The position numbers and the translations under genes are program-made. Below are positions 43,383 through 56,791 of a DNA stretch of 64,000 nucleotides, piece by piece (position 1 is the first letter of the stretch; each line of letters begins with the position of its first letter). The notes beneath the pieces were generated by a model. The model did no database searches and was not told the origin of the DNA. It was given only the letters and a program-made list of their open reading frames with translations. Source of the DNA: Phytophthora colocasiae (Eukaryota; Oomycota; Peronosporomycetes; Peronosporales; Peronosporaceae); contig JAGKQI010000061.1 in NCBI GenBank assembly GCA_018806915.1, forward strand, positions 682,001 through 746,000, given 5' to 3'.

Positions 43383-46300
43383 ATGCGGCGGCCGCGCGCC
43401 TCCTTCCACTCCGCATCGGACACGACGTCCTTCATCGGCGCCGACGGCCGCATCGTGCTTACGCCCACGAACGCCGCGACGTACGGCCAGATGGCCACGC
43501 CGTCCTTCGGCTCATTCCGCCGAGACCAGTCGCTACGCATGAACGCGTCCGGCTTCCACTCGGGCCGCACAGCCACGAGTCACAGACTTCCGAGCGAGCA
43601 GCAGCACAGTCGCAAACTATCGCTACGAGCGCTGGCCGCGCTGCGTACAGTGGCCGAAGTGTTGTTCGCGTTGTGCCTTATGGTGGCCGTGGGCGTACGC
43701 GTGAACCTGGTGTCTCTGTATTATTTATCCGTCTTCTGCTACGGCGTGGTGCAGTCGTTCCAGTCGCGGTTCGTCACGCTACTGACGCTGTTCGTGTCGT
43801 TCGTGGCTTGTGTGTGTCATGCAGCCGTCAAGGGAATCCACGGGGACGACGACAGCTACGAGGGAGCGGACGTGGCCAAGCTGTTTGGCTTCCGAGCCAT
43901 GCACAACTCCAAGGAGTATTTACAAGGAATAGGCGTGGACGTTCTAGTGCTGGTGTGTAGTGCCATCCACTACTGGTATGTGCTGCGGAGACTGAACGCA
44001 CGATCCAAAGAACAGGAGGAACAGGAGCTCGCACAGCAGCACTTCGACCTATTCGAGATGGGGGAGCAGCTCATGAACGGCAAAGAGCCGAAACGAGACC
44101 GAAGGAAATCCATGCTACGAGCTGTGGAGTTGCTGAGTGCCGTGCTGCTATTCCTCACGTCTGTATCCGTGCCGGCGTTTGCCTCTGGACTCCTCTACTT
44201 GGTGTTGCTGTTCCGATTGATTGGATACACGGTGTTCGTCCGCAAAATGACTATACAGGAACTGCTATCTCGCAAGTCAGGCGTCAAGTTCTCGAGCTAT
44301 TTTCTAGGCCCTGGAATCACGAACGTTGTGCTTGGACTGTGTCTGGTCATCATTATTGCTTGGTACTGCATCCTGCTCGACCAATTGGTGGACAACGACA
44401 ACGTACAGACTGCAGCCAGATACGCTGGCTTTGCTAACTTTCGCGACAGTGGCGTTCAGTGGCAGTATTTCTTCTTCGCGGGCTTCCTCTTCTTGCTTTT
44501 TGTCAGTTGTGCCAAGTTACATAACCTACACACGGAAGCAAAGGATGCTGGAGCTAGCGACACGGCGAGTATCGCGTCCGGCTTCTCCCACAACGGAGTT
44601 GCGGTTGATTTAGGATCCGTTCAAGCTGACGTCGCGCAGTCGCTACTGGAGCAGCGCGGTCGAGCGCAGACTGCAGACATCAAGGAGCTGCTGAGCAAAC
44701 AGTCTATTGTGGTGCGTGCTTTTGCGCGCGACGGAGGGCTGTTGCTGGGCAGCGCAGCAGCCATCGTGTGGTGCGTTTCGTACCCGTCGTATCTGTCTGC
44801 GCCGTTCTTAGGGCTGGCGTTCGTGACCATCGCGTTGTTCGGACTGCTGTCTTCTTCGGTCTTTATGTGGTTACTGATCGCGTACGGCACTCTACTGGCA
44901 CTAACGGAGTACGCCAGCAATCTCACGATAAATTTCGTTCCGGATGGCTACACGACGTACGGCTTGCGAGTTTTTGACTACCCGTTCCTCGACATCGGGT
45001 CGCACACGCTGTGTCTCGTGTTCATGTTCCTCGCCATCCGAACGCAGTGGAGATACCAGGATGTCCTACGTGAATCTAGGAAACGCCGTAATACCGCAAA
45101 AGTTGCTGATGTCGACGAAGATCATGACGATGACGAGCACAAGAGCGAGCGAGCAAGTTTCGCAAATTTCGTGCGACTGGCGAAGATGCGCAGTGTGAGT
45201 TGATATGCTGCTATTTTGTTGTTGATCCTGTTTCTAATATTTATTCTACCTGCTAGCAATTTCAACAAGGATGGCGGTCGGTCGCGCGTTTGTGGATCAT
45301 TGACGCCAAGCGCGTGATCTTCACACATCTGGACGCACTAGTTCTCGCCACGATTCTCAGTACGTCTATTCTTCAGCTCCTGTCTCGCGTTTACGGAGGA
45401 AACTAACTTTTTTCTGCAGTTGTGGCGCTGAGTACCCACGTTTCATTTCTCCAGATCGGCTATTTAGTGCTGGCCGCTTTATTGATGCTTTTCTTCGACA
45501 AACGGAGGCGGTTCTGGCGCGTGCTGTTGCTATATGCGCTTGGAGCCTGCTTCGCTGTGTTCCTGCGTAACGTCGACTGCACTGAAAGCTCAAAGATGGA
45601 GCTCATTGGTCTGCAGTGCTACCATCCCGGCCTTTATACCTGGGGGTCGTTGTGGCCGACGTTGTTCAGCGCGCAGCTCCTGATCATCTTCCAAATTGTG
45701 TTCCAGCTTGTGATCTATGTGGCCAACAGTGAGGAGATCGAAGAGCGGATGAAGACGAAGGAGCATGTCCGTCAAAATCCCGTCTTCTTCGTATCCCGTC
45801 TGGCTGTTGAGATCGACAATTGGTTTCGAATCTGCGGCGTTCTGCTTTGCTACACAGCGTTTATCGTTGTTTCTCTGCAGTTTGAGAGCGGACCCACTAC
45901 TTTGAGCACCAATTTGGTCGGAGCCACGCAACTGGGACTGTTCTTGGTCATTTTTGGGAACCATTTGGGAGGATTTCAATCCGCTCCAAGAACGTCCTTG
46001 CGACTGAAGCTCTTGTGGTCGTTGGCTCTGCTGGTTGAAGTTGTGATTTTGGTAGCGAGATACGTTTACCAGTTCGAGAAGGTGGCAACGTACCTGGAAG
46101 AACACTTGTTCACGTCTTCCTTCATCGTTGCTCAAGACTTTGGGCTCGAGTACCATGCGTGGAACAGCGGAATCTCTGACGTGTTCCTGTATTTGCTACC
46201 TACAGCCATCATGATGGGTCTGTGCTTCTGGCAGCTCTCGTCCATGATGAAGGACGTCACACCCTACGATTTCTTCACTGCCGGTCGAAGTCGTGCGGCG

Positions 46301-49300
46301 GATGGGCTTCGCTTTGTACTGGAGACCGTCCAGCATCTGTTGATTTCGTTCAGTGCGACAGCGTTGGTGATCGTGACGATGTGGGTGGCGCTCGACCAGA
46401 TCAGCTTTGTGGGCTTCCTCTACATCCTCGTGCTAATTGCTGGCCGTGCGTTGAGCGACTCATGGAAGCAGCTTTGGTTCCCACTCTTCTGGCTCGCGTC
46501 GCTCTCAATCCTCATGAAGTACATGATTCAATTGAGCACATTCAACACCGAGGAACCGGGCAGTGACGTGCTGTTTAAACCTGGAGATGACAGCGACTGG
46601 GTTGGCATGATTCGCCTCGATGAACGCTACAAAACCAGCGTGGGCAAACCACAGCTGTGGGATTTGCTGTCTGGGGAGTTTCTGATCATTTTAATGTGCT
46701 CGTTCCAGCGTGTGGCTCAGTATTTCGACTCGTCCTCTTCTGCACGGCGACAACTGGAGCTAGAAGAGCTGACGGCGCGGTTTGAAGAGCAGTACGCTAT
46801 GTACGCAACCAACAACCTGGATTCCTATCACCCGACGTCCTCGTGCGAGGTCGACGACGATGAGGACGACCTGAAAGATCGAGCTCGAGCTTTCACATAC
46901 GATGACGAGGATATGGCGCCTGTCCGTTCAAAGAAAGCTAAAGCACAAGCTGAAGGGGAACCGGGCAGTCAACACCAAGATCACTCACCTCTATCGCCCA
47001 TTTCGTCCGACGATAAAGACTTTTTCTCCTGCCTTCGAAGCTTCGGCACTACGTACGCTAGCAAGGCGTCCGTGAACGTGGTAATGCTGCTGCTCACAAT
47101 CTCTTGCTTCGTGCATCAAGACATTATCGCAATGATTTACCTTTTGATCGTGCACAGCATGATGTACGCATACCCAACGACCGTGTGTAGACGCTGGTGG
47201 GCTTTAGCGTGGCTTCTGTCTCTCGTGATCGTACTGGAGTACGCCGTGATCTTGTGGCTCCCTCCGTTTATGGATATCGACATGGAGGAAACGTTCCCGT
47301 GGCGAGCGATATCCGACACATACGAGAAGTGGCTGATGCTCAACAACCAGCACAAATGGGGTTTAATGGCAGACTTCGTGGCCCTGTTAAGCGTCTATCT
47401 TTTGCCGGATTCGAACCGGTTCACGGAAGAAGAAGAGCTCATTACGGTGGTGGACGAGTCGGCGGCGGCGCTCAAGCTAACTCACAATGGCGGGTTAGTG
47501 GAGGAAAGCGACAGTACAAAAACTCCGTACGCCGTATTATCAGGGGAAGGCACGTACGTCCTGTTGATGCGGAAGTACGTCTGGTATTATCTCGAGTTCG
47601 TCTTTCTAGCCAACTGGTTGCCGTTTCTTCTCCTTCTAGTGTTCGTCTTCGGAGCCAAACAGGGCGGTGCCGTCTCCATCGCTTATTTATTGGGGTCACT
47701 AGTGATGCTCTACCGACTGGATGAAGCACGCGAGCCTGGCAATCCGTGGATTCAGTACCTGCGGAAGTGGAACTGGGGTCATTTGTTCGTTATCACCATC
47801 ATCAACGCTCCGTACGTGTATGCGGCGTTAAGCGACTGCCTCATTGGGTCGAAGTCCGACGGTGACGATACCTGTATGTCAGTGGCGAACTTCCTCGGAG
47901 TGGAAGCGAACAAGGTCCCCTACGGTTTGATTGCGCTCTTCATGCTGATCTCTATCCAGTGCGAGATCCTCATTGCGCCCACGTACGTAACAGTGCTTGC
48001 GATCCTCGTGGGTGAGCAAAACCGTGCTTCGACTCGTCGTGAAGAGATTGTACGGGAGTTCTATCGTCGGCGAACAGAGCAATGGTATTCCATGAAGAAG
48101 GACAAGAATGCAGCCATTCAGCGACTCAAGATTATCGTGTCTAAGCTCGTCCACAAGGTCGAAGAGCTCATGGATATTGCGCTAGGACTGCACCATAACT
48201 TACCTCCGATGGCTCCGTCCAAGCCTATGTCAGTAGAAAGATCGCAGAACTCAGCCACGATTTCGTGGGAGAAACCAAGTGGCAGCTACCACAAGATCCG
48301 CTACTACCGCATTTCAAGGCAGCAGTTCCCGTCCCTAACGCTTCTCGGAGACTTTGGAGACATCGTGGAGATCTCGGGTGACCGCTGCGAAGCCAGAATT
48401 GAAGGGCTTCGACCTGGTACCAGCTACCAATTCAAGGTCTGTGCAGTGTCTCGCATGGGGGAAGGACCATTCAGTGCCGCTAGCGACCCGATCGCTACAT
48501 ATCCTTTGAACCTGGATGGCTCGACGACGGCTGGTTGGATGAAATACCGTCGAGAGAAGCTCCCTGCCCCTCGCTTCGGGTTCCTCGTGTCGTGGATGAA
48601 GGCCAAGTATCTGCATCGCTACGTGGTCATCGACTCGAGCCACTTAGTGTTCTACCAGGATGAAGAACGCGCGTTAAAGCATCGCAGTCGGAAGCACCGA
48701 AAGCGTCTTAAAACGTCGTTTAAGTGGCGTGATGTCATCTCGCTCAAGCTCAGCGACTCGAAAGTGCAGTACGACGACATGTCGCCGTCTCTTTACTGCT
48801 TCGAGGTCATCGTGAGGCACGTGGGAAGTCGAGGGGATGTTAAGTATGTCTTCCAGTCGGAATTGTCTAAGGAGTTCAACATGTTTCTGTCGGCTCTGGC
48901 GTTCTCCGTCCCACGTGAAGCTCTAGACGAAAGTATCGTCGAGTGCTTGAAGGAACGGAATCTGCCCAACCCGTTGGACGTAGCGCCACCTTCACGCAAC
49001 ACCGACGAGGACCCGAACTTTGATGAGAACAAAAGTGAGTGGAGCAGCGTCACTGGTGATGAGAGTACGCTCGGGGACCCAGAAGACGAGGAGTTCGATG
49101 ACAAGAGCGGCTTCACGTGGCGAATTCCATTGTACCGACTGCTGTACAACTTCCAGAACGCCGGCTTTAAACTGGAGACCCCAGAGTACGAAGAGGATGA
49201 CTTGAACGAGCCTTCTCTTGCCGAGATCGGACAACTGGTTATTAACGGGGTGCGCAGTAAGAGCGCTAGCATCTGCTGTGTGGCACTTGTTATTTGCTTT

Positions 49301-52210
49301 ACAGTCCAGGTACGGCAATACAGCGTCGTTCTTAGTGATTTTGAGCGCTCACTTGACCTTTTCTTCGTGTTGTGCAGGCGGATCTGCTGAATATGGTCTA
49401 CGTTCTGGCTGCGTTCGGCTTTTTGATCGTTGAGAATCCTCGCCCAGCACCAGCAGTGTGGACTCACTTGCTCGCTTACGTACGTAGTTTATGGAACGTG
49501 GTTTATTGGCGTATCGACTGACTTGTTTTCAACATCCTTGCCTTGATAGACGTGCTGCATTATCGCGTTGCGTTACGTGTTCCAGCTTTCAGTATTCTGT
49601 ACAGGAATGACAACCCGTGGTTACTTTTACCCGAGTTTCGAGCCGTACTGTACGACAGCAACAGTCGCGGCAACCAACGCGAAGTCCATCCAGCCGATGG
49701 TACTGTTTGGACTGTATAAGTTCGACGGCATTGCTATCGACGACGTCACATCAGTGTACGATGGTCTCCAGTGGAATTTCTACGTCATGTTGTTCCTCTT
49801 GTGGCACCAGCGAGAGCTCCGACTGCAAGGGTTTTGGGTGGAAGCTCACAGCGAAGAAGCCGTAGACGATCAAGCGTCGTCCCGGTACAAGTCGGAAGTG
49901 ATGCGAGGCCTGCGGAATTCATTCTCCTCCTCCCACGACTCCATTGACGACGCGTTCCTTTACGACGGCCCTGTGCATAGCAAGAAACTGGAGCGTGGGC
50001 GAAGTTCCCGTCACCAAACTGTTTCTTCGCTCACATCGCAACGCAGCAGCCGTCATCTGCCGCCAATGGAGAGAGCGACAACTAACGCCACTGTTGTTAG
50101 CATGGAGAACGCAGATATTTGTAATGAAGTAGCGGCTCAAGTTCTGCAGGAAATGAAGGAGCAGGAGAAGTTGGAGGCCGAGAAGAAGAAGGCCGAGGCA
50201 GCGTTGGCTGCCGCATCCAACGACAACGTGGCGCATTCCCCTTCTTCTCGACGATCCCTCGAATACGAAACTTCGGCACGTGACCTCGCTCCTGGTTCCC
50301 CGCGTGAAGTTCAAGACAATGTCGTCTCGAAACAGGTGGACATGGACGCAGATGACTCGGAGGTTGGTTTCCACGCACGTGCCAAGGAGTCCTGGCTTGA
50401 GAAGAAATACCCGAAAGTGCATGCGTATTTCCAGGCGGTTATCTGCAAGCCACCGCCACAATGGGATAAGGACATTCAAGTGGCTATCACCGGCGAGAAG
50501 CCGGGTAGCGATTTTTACACGGCTTCGCTCTCTGTGCTGCTATTCTCTTCCATCTACGCCGTGATTTTCTACGCAGAATTGGGCGAAGCGGATTCTAGTA
50601 GCACTTCGGTCGCGGATGCCAACAGTCGAGTGTCTTCATCGTCTTTGCTGTCTGGATACCTCGTCCTGCTGGTGTTAATCGAGCTCATTTTTATTATCTG
50701 GGATCGTGTGGCGTACGTGACGTCGTCACTCAAATCCAAGGTGATTCTGCAGTACTCGTACACGTTCGTACTCCACATGACGGTGTGGTACTTTCTTCCG
50801 AGCAACACCAACATTTACTTCCAGCAACGACCAGCGCTTGTGGCCTTCTACCTGTTCCAGTGCGTGTACCTCTGGCTCGGCGCACTGCAGATCCGCTACG
50901 GTTATCCGGCGTACCTTGGTAGTCGCTACAACTACACGGAAGAGACCAATGTGACTGCTTTGAGCGAGACGCTGTTTGGGCTGATGATGCAGGCACCGTT
51001 CCTGTTCGAGATGCGCGCGTTGTTGGACTATATGTGCACGAAAACGTCTCTAAGCTGGCAGCACTGGGTGCTCCTGGAAGACACGGCCGCTCACCTGTTT
51101 AGCGTCAAAGGCGACATGAAAGGGCGAGTGGAGAACGCCGAGATCCTGCAGGGAAAGAAACGCCAGCCCATGAAGACGAAGCTCACGTCTGCCGGTATCA
51201 TGCTGCTGTTCCTGCTGATCTGTTTGGTAGGCCCATTGGCCATGTTCAGCTCCATTAATCCAAGCACTACTGCCAACGACGTGACATTGACCAAGGTCGT
51301 GTTTGGAATTGTGGATGAACAGGAAACGATGAACCAGCTCTACTCCAACAGTGACAGCAACAGCCCGTCGTGCAAAGTGAACCTCAATACGGACAGTGCG
51401 TCAGTCCAGTGCGTCGAGTTCGACATATTCTCGGTCGACGTGTGGGCGTTGTCACCACCTCGAGTGGATCTCCTTGTGACCCAGTTGCAATCGACCGAGG
51501 TGCTTAACTGGTCAATCTCCTTCACATTTACGCGTCCAGGCCCCACAGATGATGAGACGATCTCTGCGACGTACTCGGTGAGAATGACAGATGAACACCG
51601 GAACGCGTTGATCCCGATGATCAAGCAAACTGTTACGGACGACGATGCTAGCACAACGGTGTCCTCTATTCAGATCGACAAGCTCTATCCTGCAGTTGTC
51701 CAGCTAACAGCAAGCAGCGGTGTGCTCCAACGGTCGACGGAAATGCGCTCGGTAGCCGTCACCAAGCGCGCGTCAGATGGATCCACTTGGTGGACCATTG
51801 AGCCGGTCGTAGGTTCGTCCGGCTCGAGCTACTGCTCAGCCGCGTACCCGTTCTGCATCGTTGCCGTGTCGGACAGAATCGTGCAAGGTTTGACGACACT
51901 CGGCATCAGTTCGTACGGACTTACGGCCGTGTACATTTTCGTGGTTGTTACGGTGGGTAGTGCCGTGAAGGGATTTTTCCGTGGCAAGTTGTACCAGATT
52001 CAGTACGAAGAACTACCCGATCCGGAGGATGTGCTGGAGCTCGTAGAAGGAATCTACATCGCTAGACAAGAGCACTACGTGGGACATTTGAAGGACGAAG
52101 TTCGCATTTTCGAGACGCTCGTACGTGTCTTGCGATCGCCCGAGACGCTGATTAAGGTCACAGGCACTAACGTCATCCATATCCCAACTGCGAAGGAGAA
52201 GCTGGACTAA
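43383..52210 (+). CDS. Piezo mechanosensitive cation channel with inserted FN3 and PH-like domains
   Basis: Five exons: 43383-45194, 45257-45359, 45420-49309, 49378-49479 and 49550-52210; lengths stay in frame and give about 2,855 residues. It is predicted to be a stretch-activated channel with dozens of transmembrane helices. Piezo identity rests on the C-terminal third: MQAPFLFEMRALLDYMCTKTS (the conserved PF-E region, near residue 2450), HWVLLEDTAAHLF, the large extracellular cap, and the last helix and tail (YGLTAVYIFVVVTVGSAVKG, then LPDPEDVLELVEGIYIAR). Unusually, about residues 1565-1670 read as fibronectin III (PSKPMSVERSQNSATISW, GLRPGTSYQFKVCAVSRMG), followed at about 1690-1800 by a PH-like domain (FGFLVSWMKAKYLHRYVVI). 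The start is uncertain: MATPSFGS at 43491 is an alternative. Confidence 0.88.
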
Positions 52211-52599
52211 GGTGCCATCAACCATCGATCCCTTTTAGACTAATTTTGTTATGTTTATGAAGTCATTTTTGACGAACACTTGCCTTCCCATAGGATTGAA
52301 TTCCTGATCGAGTTACATGAGAGGATCACAAGATTATAGTATATGTCCCCCTCAGCCCACAGCAGCAGATGAGGTGTGCCAGAGTCAAGTTCACCCTATC
52401 GACCACTGTGACGACCGACTATCGTCGTTCACCTCATCAACTCCCATGACGACCGGCGAGACTCGTACCGACTATGACCGTACCGCAAATTGGATCGGAG
52501 ATCGATGACGGTGCAAGCTGCTCATGAACAGATCGACACCAGTGTTCATTCTTCGTTTTACCTTAGCCAACACGCATAGATCCGAACTCCATTGACGCG
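52211..52599. promoter_or_regulatory. PDR-4 upstream region
   Basis: 389 bp between the Piezo stop and the PDR-4 ATG. It contains GTTCACCCTATC at 52389-52400 and GTTCACCTCATC at 52427-52438, close to words upstream of the other PDR genes. GTTCATTCTTCG occurs near 52543. No gene seen. Confidence 0.45.
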
Positions 52600-55500
52600 A
52601 TGACCATGATCACCCCGCAACGATCTACCAGCCAAGATGACCTCAAACTTCAGCCAAGTATCGAGTCCGGCCAAGCTCTAATGGCTAAGGGTGAAGCTGC
52701 CTTCTACGATTTCGTAGCGAATCAACTTGAGCCTGCATTGGGACGCGAACTCCCACAGATGGAAGTGCGGTGCAAGGACCTCACGCTCGTCGCTCAAGTA
52801 CCCGTCGTCCACCAGGAGGCTCAAGGCTCCACGACCAGCCTACCGTCCGTCTACAACAGCGTCAAGCATTTCGTGCAAAATTTCACCGCTTCTAGACGTG
52901 TTACCCAGAAGTACATCCTTAACGAGGTGGATGCCGTTTTCAAACCAGGCACCATCACGCTGGTGCTTGGTCAACCTGGTTCCGGCAAGACGTCACTGAT
53001 GAAGATTCTGAGTGGCCAATTCCCGATAGAGAAGAACATCTCAGTGGAGGGTGACATTTCATACAACGGACGGACGTGGAAGGAGCTACTCCCGAAGTTA
53101 CCTCAGCTAGCGGCGTACGTGCCTCAGACAGACAAACACTTCCCAGCGCTGTCAGTTCAGGAGACACTGGAGTTCGCACACGCGTGTTGTCCCGAGGAGG
53201 TGGCTTCGAAGCGTGGGAAGGATCTGCTGTCGAACGGTACAGCCGAACAGAATACAGCAGCAATACGAACGGCAGAAGCGTTGTACCAGAACTACCCGGA
53301 TGTGATCGTAGAACAGCTCGGTCTGCAAACATGTCGAGAGACAGCAATTGGCAACTCCATGACGCGTGGTGTGTCTGGAGGTGAACGCCGCCGCGTGACG
53401 ACTGGTGAGATGGAGTTCGGCATGAAGTACGCGACGTTCATGGACGAGATCAGCACGGGTCTCGACAGTGCAGCCACGTACGACATCGTGTGTACACAGC
53501 GTGACATCGCCAAGAAGCTGCACAAGACGGTGGTGATGGCGTTACTGCAACCGGCACCCGAAGTGTTCGAGCTGTTCGACAACATCCTGCTACTGAACGA
53601 CGGCGAGGTGATGTACCATGGACCTCGAGAACAAGCTGTGCCGTACTTCGAAAGTCTGGGCTTCGTGTGTCCTCCCGATCACGACGTGGCTGACTATTTG
53701 CTGGATCTGGGCACGGAACAGCAGCACCAATATGTGATCTCACAACCAGGAAAGCCGTCACTGACAACTCCTCGGTTGGCCTGTGAGTTTGCAAACGTTT
53801 TCCGCCAGTCTCCTATCCACGAGAACGTCGTGACAGCTTTAAATGAGCCGTGGAATACCGAGCGTCTACGTGATGCTGAAGAGCATGTACACAAGATGCC
53901 TCAGTTCCGCCAGTCGTTTTGGACCAGCACGTGGACACTGATACGCCGCCAGACCGTGGTGACACTCCGCAACACGGACTTCATCCGCGTTCGCGCCTTC
54001 ATGGTCATCGTCATGGGGCTCATCTACGGAAGCACCTTCTATCAGGTGGACCCGATGAATATCCAAGTCTCGCTTGGGATCTTATACCAGTCCACCATGT
54101 TCTTGGCGTTGGGTCAGTCGTCCCAGACCCCCGGCTTCATCGCGGCACGAGAGATCTACTACAAGCATCGGCGAGCCAACTTTTATCGCTCGACATCATT
54201 CGCCATCGCTGCTCTAGCTGCTCTGGTTCCGACGTCTGTGGCTGAATGTATCATCCTAGGTTCACTGGTGTACTGGATGTGCGGCTTCGTCGCACAGGTT
54301 GGTTACTTCCTATTGTTTATGCTGTTCCTGATCCTCACAAACCTCACGTTGTGCGGCTGGTTCTTCACGTTGGCAGCCATGTCGCCCAACCTGAACATTG
54401 TCAAGCCCATGACGACGTTCTCAATCGTCTTTTACATTGTCTTCGCTGGCTTTGTGGTGCCCATGGGTCGTATCCCAGATTTCCTCGTCTGGGTCTACTG
54501 GATCAACCCGGTCGCGTGGTGTCTGCGCTCGGTCGCCGTGAGTCAGTACCGCTCTCCAGATTTCGATGTGTGCATGTACGCAGGGAACAACTACTGTGAG
54601 AAATACGGTATGACCATGGGCGAATACTTGCTGTCCGAGTACGACGTGCCTTCGAACAAGGCGTGGGTTTGGGCTGGAGTACTCTATCTCGTCTTTGCGA
54701 ACGTCTTCTTCGTCTTCATTTCCAGAATATAAGCGCTACGACGTCCCATCAGTGACAATGACAGAAGAAAGCAGCCGAAGCAAAGCACAAGACAGCACAT
54801 ACGTGGAAATGACCACACCACGAGCGGCATCAGGAGATAAACCTGCCGACGTCGTTGCATTGGATCTTCACGAAGAGAAGGACGAGATGTTTGTTCCCGT
54901 CACTCTGGCGTTCAAGGATCTTTGGTACTCCGTCCCCAATCCAGCTAATAAACACGAGTCCATCGACCTACTCAAGGGGATCAGTGGTTATGCTTTGCCC
55001 GGGACTATGACAGCGCTGATGGGGTCCTCTGGTGCAGGTAAAACCACACTCATGGACGTGATCGCCGGTCGAAAAACGGGTGGCACCATCAAGGGAGAGA
55101 TTCTGCTCAACGGATACCCTGCTACAGAGCTAGCAGTCCGACGATGTACGGGTTACTGCGAACAGCAAGACGTTCACTCAGAAGGAGCCACAATCCGAGA
55201 AGCTCTCACTTTCAGCGCTTTTCTCCGCCAGGACAGCAGCGTATCGGAACGAGCCAAGCTCGCATCAGTTGAAGAATGCCTCGACTTGTTGGATATGTGC
55301 GCCATCGCAGACCAGATCATCCGCGGTCGTTCTCAAGAGCAAATGAAGCGTCTGACCATCGGTGTGGAACTAGCAGCACAGCCTAGCGTGTTGTTCCTGG
55401 ACGAACCTACCAGTGGCTTGGACGCCCACTCTGCCAAGGTTATCATGGACGGTGTTCGCAAGGTGGCTGATAGCGGACGGACAGTTGTGTGCACGATCCA

Positions 55501-56791
55501 CCAGCCTTCTTCGGATGTTTTCTTCCTGTTCGACAGTCTCCTGCTATTGAAACGTGGTGGTGAGATGGTCTTCTTCGGTGAACTGGACAACGCTTACCCG
55601 GACGACCGCGAGTGTGGCCACCTGATCGACTATTTCGAGGCAATTCCAGAGGTCCCAAGGCTTCCGGGCGGCCAAAACCCTGCGACGTGGATGTTGGAAT
55701 GTATCGGCGCTGGAGTTGCGGCTGCTTCAGAGTCGACAGCTAATTCTGCCACTGCAAACCTGGACTTCGTGCAGCATTTCCTTGAAAGCTCTGAACATGC
55801 AGCGCTCCTGTGTGAACTGGACCAGCCAGGCGTCACCCAACCTGCACCTGGAACACCCGAGTTGCTTTTTACGAGTAAACGTGCCGCTAGTCCAGCGACT
55901 CAGCTTCGCATGTTGGTTGTGCGATTCTTGACGATCTACTGGCGAACCCCATCGTACAACCTAACGGGCTTCACCATCTCTCTGTGTTTGGGCGTCGTAT
56001 TTGGTCTGGTACTGTTGAATGGTGAGTACACGACGTATCAGGGCTTGAACGCTGCGGTGGGTATTATCTTCATGACGACGCAGTACAACGGCATCGTAGC
56101 GTACGTCGGCACTCTACCGTTCACAGGCCACGAACGCGAGTCGTACTACCGAGAACGTGCTTCACAGACGTACAACGCACTCTGGTACTTCGTTGGTGCT
56201 ACGGTCGCCGAGATCCCGTACACTTTCATCAGCGGTTTATTGTTCACTGCTCCGTTCTACCCTTTGATGGGATTCACCGGTTTCGACACCTGGCTGTTCT
56301 ACTGGATTAATCTGTCGCTCTTCATCCTGATGCAGACATACTTGGGCCAACTGTTCATCTACGCGTTGCCGAGTGTGGAGGTGGGTGCTATCGTCGGGGT
56401 GCTTATCAACGCCATCTTCCTGCTTTTCGCTGGCTTCAACCCGCCCGCCGGCTCCATTCCAGCAGGATATCAGTGGCTCTACTACATTACCCCTCAGCGT
56501 TATTCGCTGTCGATCCTTACATCGCTGCTGTTTGGCAGATGCTCGGAAGAACCGACATACGACGAGGCCACACAATCGTTCATCAACATCGGATCGGAAC
56601 TCGGATGCCAACCCGTGGAGAACGCACCTCTGTCGATCGGTCATATTACAGTGAAGGGCTACGTAACCCAGGTCTACAAGATGAGCTACGACGACATGTG
56701 GGGGAACTTTGGCTGCGTCTTTGTCTTTCTGGTTGTTTTCAGGTTGCTGTCGTTGCTAGCGCTGCGATACATTAACCACCAGAAGAGGTAA
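52600..56791 (+). pseudogene. PDR-4, full-size ABCG/PDR transporter with a deletion in the linker
   Basis: Full-length PDR gene, about 1,400 codons. NBD1 (GQPGSGKTSLMK, VSGGERRR, FMDEISTGLDSA), TMD1, NBD2 (GSSGAGKTTLMD, RLTIGVEL, LDEPTSGLD, TIHQPSSD), TMD2, ending LRYINHQKR. The first frame stops after NVFFVFISRI near 54732. The next frame resumes EYKRYDVPS. Paralogues read SSYILEHKRYD here, so about 11 bases (3n+2) are missing near 54725, at the end of the last TMD1 helix. The first 360 bp differ strongly from PDR-2/3, while about 52966-53680 is nearly identical to them. NBD2 has one odd Cys (LLDMCAIADQ where the others have MRAIADQ). Confidence 0.88.

Noticed and set aside
43169..43960. Arg-rich frame overlapping the Piezo 5' end
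   Set aside because: Composition is that of an out-of-frame GC-rich stretch; the Piezo frame runs through the same bases with membrane helices.
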